Positions 58,621 to 64,000 of a stretch of 64,000 bases of DNA are shown piece by piece (position 1 is the first letter of the stretch; each line of letters opens with the position of its first letter). Made by a program: the position numbers and the translations under genes. Origin of the DNA: Cryptomeria japonica (lineage: Eukaryota > Streptophyta > Pinopsida > Cupressales > Cupressaceae); assembly GCF_030272615.1 (NCBI RefSeq), contig NC_081405.1:473606008-473670007 (forward strand), given 5' to 3'. The notes beneath the pieces were generated by a model. That model did not search any database and was not told where the DNA came from. It saw only the letters and a program-made list of their open reading frames with translations.

Positions 58621-60447
58621 CCTTGAAAGATGGAATTTTGCTAGCAAAGTTCTTTCAATATTTTGAAGCAGTAGTTTATTTCTCTCTTCCTTCTTTCATC
58701 TTTTTTTTGCTAATTTTGATATCCTACAGTTTAAGGTAATTTGCAAGTTCTAATTATCAAATGACAATGTGGCACATGTACAATGGGCTTGAAGCTTGTT
58801 CACTCCCTTGATCTTATAAAAGGGATCAATTCCATTGTACTCTTCTTTTTGAACATTTGATCTTTGGAGAAAATATAACATTGTGTTAAAGATAGGCATT
58901 TATAACAAAAAGACAAAAATATCATATTGAAAATGTAAAACAATTTTTCAGAATCTAATGATACAAATGGAGTTTGGAATTATTTTGTGTAATTGTTTGC
59001 ATGTTGTTATGTTTTTGCCTTTTGAAATATTGAAACAAGTTTTATGTATTCATCTCTGTGAGATATCATAATATATGTCTTGGTTTATGCTTCTTTCTTA
59101 TCGAAGGATTAAAATGCTTTGATTAGGATAAAAGGCATGGGTATAATCTCAAGCATGTAGAGAAGAATTATATTAAAATTAGTACTGGTAAAATTAATGT
59201 CATGCATTGATTTTGTTCAACCCAAGGTTTTTGAATATTTGTGTAGTAGGTGTGAATGTTATTATTTGATCTTAATCTATAGCCCAATGGATAAGGCACA
59301 AGTTAGTATAGTATTACTAGAGTTCAGATTTCAAAGCACCTTTTACAATCAAAATAGAAAAAAATTAAATTTATTTTCAATTAGTAGTGTAGTTAGGGTT
59401 TGATATTCTCTTGGTATTGGAATGATAACACCTAAGAATCTATCCATTCAAAGATTACAATATAAAATTCTTGGTAAAGTTATGGAGAATATGTTTGTTA
59501 AAGCAATACCACATTCACAAAATTAAGATCATTGGGTATTGTAATAGGGCTACCCTCCTTGATTTTGTAGAACCAAAAGAGTAGAAGGTGTTATCCTTGT
59601 GAATGAATCTTTTTCATTGGCAACCGGCCAAATAATCCTTGAGAACAAAGGAGTGGATAGCCTTTTAGAAGGTTTTAGGAAAACTTAGTTGAAAAACACA
59701 ATAGAGCTAAAGATTGACTTGCTCAAAGAGGGAATAAATAAACAAGAGGGTGCTCATAATGATGTTCTTGGTCTAATAATGGACACTTGTGAGGTAGTTG
59801 AGAAGACAATATGATGTTTCTACAAAGATCAAACTCTCAATTAAATAGACACTCTCAAAGGACACCTGGCTAGAATGTTTAATTAGGGATTAAGTTAGTC
59901 TTTTAATTTTGATTCTTCTTCTATAGATACGTAGATGAAAGTAAATTTTGTGTTCAAAAAATTCAAAAATTAGATAGATGAGGAGCACTCAAAGGTGCAT
60001 CGGATTGCGAACATCTATATTTACTACCACTTCCACCCTAATTACAAATATGGTCATAATTTAGATGTAATCAATGAAACATTCTTAGATCAAAACTTTG
60101 AGTCTCCATATGCTGATATTATTGTACTTTCTTATGTTGGATATAACTCTTGTTCTTAGATATCATCTTAGCAACAAAATAATTTTCTTTAGATGAGTTT
60201 GTCAAAATCAATATTCTATTTGACAAGTTTGCATAATGAATATTCTTATAAATACTTTTTTATATGCTATTGTAAAATAAACAAATGGAACTATCTTGTG
60301 AAGTGTACAGTCTTTGTGTCCTTTGCAATTTTAGTTTCCAAGAAAGACAACTTCATCATCTTGAGGGTGGTTAATTACTCCAATAGGCATTGAATTTTTG
60401 ACAACTACAAATTGATTTAACAATATGATGTTAATTGATAGTAGGCA
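58621..60447. other. Unassigned AT-rich sequence before LINE2
   Basis: Short frames only, no LTR ends, knuckles or RT motifs. It may be the 3' part of F or flank. The 5' UTR of LINE2 probably begins somewhere before 60448, with no clear boundary. Confidence 0.4.
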
Positions 60448-62207
60448 ATGGGAGAGCTAGGAGGAGTAGGAAGTAGTAATGGGATAATTCAAAATTCAAA
60501 TTCTCTACAAGGTGGGAACTCTGGTTCCAATGGTGGGAGCGGCCAGAACAATGTAGCTAGCCCCATAGAGAGAACGATAAGCCTCTGGACATTCTAGAGG
60601 TTCTTGAAGTCCCGTAGACTGGTGGTACTCTGCTAGAGAAGATAGAGGGTTCCTCTAGGATTTTGGGGGAGAGGTCTAGCGGGGGGCCCATCCCACGTGA
60701 TGACTCCTTTGAGAGCGGAAAAGAAACAAAAAAATGGTCTTCCCTTTTTGGAACTAAACCATCTGGTAAATCCTCTTTACCTCCTATCAAGAATATTTTT
60801 GATCCTTCTGGTGGAAAGTTTGCTATCTCTATTCCTGATTTGGTTCTAGATCATAATATAAATAGTATGTCGAATTCCTTGGTAGGCAAATTTATGGGTT
60901 CACATCCTAATATCAAAGTTGTTAGGGCTTATGTTAAACAAAAATGGGCCCTGAAGGGTAATGTTGAAATCTCAACTTTACCTAAAGGCCTCATGTCTTT
61001 TACTTTTTCATGTGAAGAAGGTAAATTAAGGATTCTATGTGGGAGTCCCTGGATGGTAGGAAAGACAACTTTGGTTCTTCGAAAATGGCATCTGAATTTG
61101 AACATGAATGACTCTCTCTTGGCACAAGTTCTAGTATGGGTAAAGCTACTAGGTTTTCCCCTTGAATATTGGGTAGAAAGCATCTTCTTAGGAATTGCAA
61201 ACTCCTTTGGTGAACTCCTCTCTATAGACCTAGTCACAACTTCAAAAAGGAGACTCACTCATGCTAGGTTTTGTGTAGGGATAACCCATGATGCAGATAT
61301 GCCAGAATAGATAGATCTAGTATCAAAGTTGGGAACGTGGAAACAACATATTGAATATGAATCTATCCCCTTTTCCTACTTCCATTGTAAAAAAGTAGGT
61401 CACTGGGCAAAATCTTGTCCAATCAAGTCGAAGGCAGAATCCAAGCAGTCTAAACCCCAGACTGAAAATCAAAAGGCTCCAAAAAAAATGGTATGGCAAG
61501 TTAAAAACTCAAAGAATAAGGAAGAAGACTATAATCTCTTTAATCCATTGGGGGAGAATAAGGAAGTGTCCTCAACTTCTATCTCTAGCCCCTCAACCCA
61601 GGAAGTATGGAGAAACGAGTCAACCAAAGTCAACACCTTAGTTACTACTCGAATAGAGGAACTGAAAGATCAAACTGAATCTTCAAATGACATAGCTGAA
61701 GTGGTAGTTGACACTTATGCGGGAAAGGAACTGCAAGAGAAAGATGACCAACCTAAGGAAGGGGAGATCCCTGGCTCCCAAGAAGAAAAGATTGACTCTT
61801 CACTGCTCATGCCAAGTTCTGAAATACAAGAAGCCCAAAAATGTGCAATACTGGGTATGAACCTTTCTGACTCAGACCAGAGCTCAAAAATAGTTAACAG
61901 TGATTTAAATGCTTCCAGAATCCCTAACTGGGGTAACGAAGAAGAAATTTCCAAAATCCTCAGTAACCCGGAAGCGGCTCCCGAGATAGATGCTGAGAGG
62001 AAAATACCAAAACACAGGAACAAGAAAGGAACCACTCCCTTGGCTTCTCTTCTAAGGAAATCTAGCAGAATAGCTCAAGTTGATGTTGGGTATATCTCCT
62101 CTTCCCCAGGTCAACCCTCTAACCATAAAGTCAGAGACAAGGAGGCCAGTAAGAACATTGCAAATGGGACCCAGAAGACTCTTAAGGAGTTAGGAATTGG
62201 TAAGTAA
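60448..62207 (+). pseudogene. LINE2 ORF1: DUF4283-like plus zinc knuckle remnant
   Basis: ATG 60448 opens a Gly/Asn/Ser-rich frame (MGELGGVGSSNGIIQNSN). The signal shifts frame near 60575 and continues to TAA 62205 with stops at about 60621 and 61308 (TAG). DUF4283 domain about 60850-61300 (LVGKFMGSHPNIKVVRAYVK, PWMVGKTTLVLRKWHLN, VWVKLLGFPLEYW, RLTHARFCVGI). The knuckle YFHCKKVGHWAKSC has lost its first Cys. A long Ser/Glu-rich tail ends with a basic part (RKIPKHRNKKGTTP). It should bind LINE RNA. Confidence 0.82.
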
Positions 62208-62209
62208 CT

Positions 62210-62449
62210 ATGAAGATTATCTCTTGAAATATTAGGGGACTCAATAATCCTCATAAACATGACATCATTAGGAATATGATAAGGGATAGTAAACCTAATA
62301 TTTTTCTAATTCAAGAAACCAAATTGAGTAGAGAAAAAGTCGAATCTTTGAAGTTTTTCAAAAATGGTAATGTTAGTGGTGGTAGTTTGGAAGGTGCTTC
62401 AGGAGGCATAGCTACCATCTGGAACCTTAATACTATCAAAGGACATGTT
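62210..62449 (+). pseudogene. LINE2 ORF2, start of endonuclease, truncated
   Basis: MKIIS-stop-NIRGLNNPHK is the standard L1 endonuclease opening (SWNIRGL) with Trp changed to TGA. FLIQETKLS follows with the catalytic-region Glu. The frame is cut by the D LTR at 62450. Confidence 0.85.
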
Positions 62450-63544
62450 TGTTGGCATTTTTGATGTTTATGTTGTGATTTTCATTGATGGACACACACT
62501 TGCATTGAGATCCCCCTTATATGTATGAGCTAGAGCTCAACCGGTATCTTATCCAACTGGTATGTTGTATTCTAGTCTTTAGACTATTGGTGTAGTATGA
62601 GGGAGCAGACCAGCATAACACATTCTTACCAGTCTTCATTTTTGTCAAACTGGCAACCGATATTTTGTATGAACTGGTAATACTCTATGATGAGTTACCA
62701 ACTGGCATTTTGTGATGAGTTACCAATCCACCGATTGTTTGATGGTGCCAACACACTAACGGTGCTTTTTGTGTCATATTACTGAGTATGTCTAGATTCA
62801 TTGAACCTAAGAAATTGTAATGTAATTCTGTTGGACCGACATGAAATCAGTTCCTTTAAAAGGACATCATGTCTAGGGTTTAAGGTTGTTTCTGAAAGGT
62901 TTTATATTGTGCTAGGGTTTAAGGTGGTTGTTGAGTTGTTGTAAGAGCGATCTTATCTAAGAAGATCAAGTTGTAACTAAGTGAGACATAGAGAAGACTG
63001 AAGTAATGCTGGAATGCATTAGTAGTGAGCTATACTAGATCTAACCAAGCAGTTTGTGCTATCAGATAGATCAAATACTTGTTAATTACTCACATCTTTG
63101 ACAAGTCTGTAGCCCTTAACCGGGTAGGCCCAAAAGCATTTTGTAAAATCCTCTAACAAGGCGGTTCACTTTTGTGAATCTAAAATCCTCTAGCAAGGTA
63201 GTCTTTAATCAGACTTATCTCCTAAGAGAGATTGAGATTCCTAACAGGATCTGTTCTAGTGAAGAACATTATAAGACCTTAACCGGTCTGGTTTCAATTC
63301 TGCAGATAGTGACTTGTGAGTTCCATCTCATCGTGGTTTTTCCCATTTGGGTTTCCACGTCAAATATCTTGTGTTATGGTTGTATTGCTTTTGTGGGTGA
63401 ATGCTTTATTTGCATTTTGGTTTGCATGTGTGATAACCGGTCTGTCCATTAAATTGTTTTACCAGTTTATCTTCAGACTGTTTAAGTGTTTAAGTACAGA
63501 GATTTTTGGCATACTAATTCACCCCCCCCTCTTAGTATTCATCA
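62450..63544 (+). repeat. 5' LTR of element D
   Basis: 1,095 bp, TGTTGGCA...CATCA. Its first bases match those of the C LTR. Hairpin-like motifs at 63111 (CCCTTAACCGGGTAG), 63146, 63183, 63236 and 63273, and the final CACCCCCCCCTCTTAG tract are shared in style with A and C. TTTAAAAGG at about 62856 may serve as TATA. Confidence 0.85.
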
Positions 63545-63546
63545 AT

Positions 63547-63558
63547 TGGTATCAGAGC
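63547..63558 (+). other. Primer-binding site of element D
   Basis: TGGTATCAGAGC two bases after the LTR, initiator-Met type. Confidence 0.9.
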
Positions 63559-63594
63559 CTACTTTTCTATAAGTTTACCCACTTGGAAAGAGAT

Positions 63595-64000
63595 ATGGGG
63601 GAATACACCTTGAGGGAACTTACTCAATGGCTCACTCAGTCTGAGCAAGCCTATGATGATCTTATGGTCAAATACAAGGCATCTCAAGCAAAAAGGAGAG
63701 AACATGCAGAGAAGCTGATGGAGCTATCTAAAAATAGTTCTGAAGATGAAGCAAATATGGAAGCCATGATTGCAGAAGTAAATAAGCTGAATCATTCAAA
63801 CTCCAATCTCAGAAAGGAGTTGGAAGGACTGACTATCTGGTTTAGTCAAGAGCTTGAGAACTAGAGGAAAGATGAGGATTTGGTAAAGGATAGAGATCAT
63901 GAGATCTCCAAGTTGAAATAAGAGATTAGTGCACTGACTGCTCGCCTACATGAGAGCAGAATGGAAAAAGGAGTACAAGATGAACTGAACATAGCCATCT
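63595..64000 (+). pseudogene. Gag-like coiled-coil protein of element D, partial
   Basis: ATG 63595 (MGEYTLRELTQWL) opens a charged coiled coil like those of A (MEGYKQSRR) and C (MEEYRYQKK). It has TAG at 63862 and TAA near 63918, both where Gln fits, and continues past the window edge. Confidence 0.75.

Larger units (their letters stand above)
60448..62449 (+). mobile_element. LINE2: 5' part of an L1-type LINE, cut by element D
   Basis: ORF1 (60448-62207) is followed directly by ORF2 (62210 on), which is interrupted at 62449 by the LTR of D. The rest would lie beyond D, outside the window. Opposite in orientation to LINE1, with a related ORF1. Confidence 0.85.
62450..64000 (+). mobile_element. 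Element D: third relative of A and C, runs off the window
   Basis: 5' LTR 62450-63544, initiator-Met primer site at 63547, gag-like start at 63595. The end of the element is outside. The five bases before the LTR are ATGTT, the expected target duplication at its far end. Confidence 0.85.

Overview
The window reads as nuclear DNA of a seed plant with a large, repeat-dominated genome. The evidence is nested LTR retrotransposons with the plant-type initiator-Met primer site (TGGTATCAGAG), two plant L1-type LINEs (DUF4283-like ORF1 plus endonuclease/RT ORF2), satellites, GT-AG introns and decay that looks like methylcytosine deamination. I cannot name the species. A gymnosperm-like genome would fit but is inference. 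No intact single-copy host gene, tRNA, rRNA or CRISPR was found; nearly everything is a mobile element or a relic.

Layout. (1) 1-3149: non-coding DNA, a 25-bp tandem repeat, and an exon-like piece of a PDS5 cohesin-cofactor homologue (1956-2369). (2) 3150-13815: (GA)n, a quasi-palindromic satellite and (CT)n, flanked by inverted GATATC-centred palindromes. LTR element A (3987-12017, TSD ATATT) sits inside the satellite. (3) 13796-25211: a candidate two-gene DNA transposon. A broken transposase-like gene lies on the + strand (14095-17123), a 358-bp satellite array in the middle (18369-22573), and a six-exon gene of unknown function on the - strand (24891-23017). (4) 25212-39811: TA-rich DNA carrying a - strand LINE (LINE1), itself split by a gag-pro-only Gypsy-like element B (27920-35800, TSD CCAAG). 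(5) 39995-40393: a second PDS5-like piece that continues the homology of the first. (6) 40430-43003 and 57558-60440: two halves of an unrecognised coding-like element F. They are separated by a tandem array of LTR element E (- strand, TSD ATACT), which is itself invaded by element C (46784-about 54571). (7) 60448-62449: LINE2 on the + strand, cut by element D, whose 5' LTR (62450-63544) and gag start run off the window.

Elements A and C, and apparently D, form one lineage. The first ORF is a coiled coil, followed in A and C by five zinc knuckles. In A and C there is no protease, integrase or RT; the place of pol is taken by a conserved ORF2 of about 1,100 codons that I do not recognise. They would need enzymes supplied in trans. 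B likewise has Gag and a protease-like domain but no RT or integrase, and E has almost no internal region. The window is therefore rich in apparently non-autonomous retroelements built in different ways.

Relative order of events from the nesting: PDS5-like locus, then satellite and DNA transposon, then LINE1, then B; separately F, then E, then C; and LINE2, then D. A is later than the satellite. A and B have LTR pairs of identical length and perfect TSDs, so they look comparatively young.
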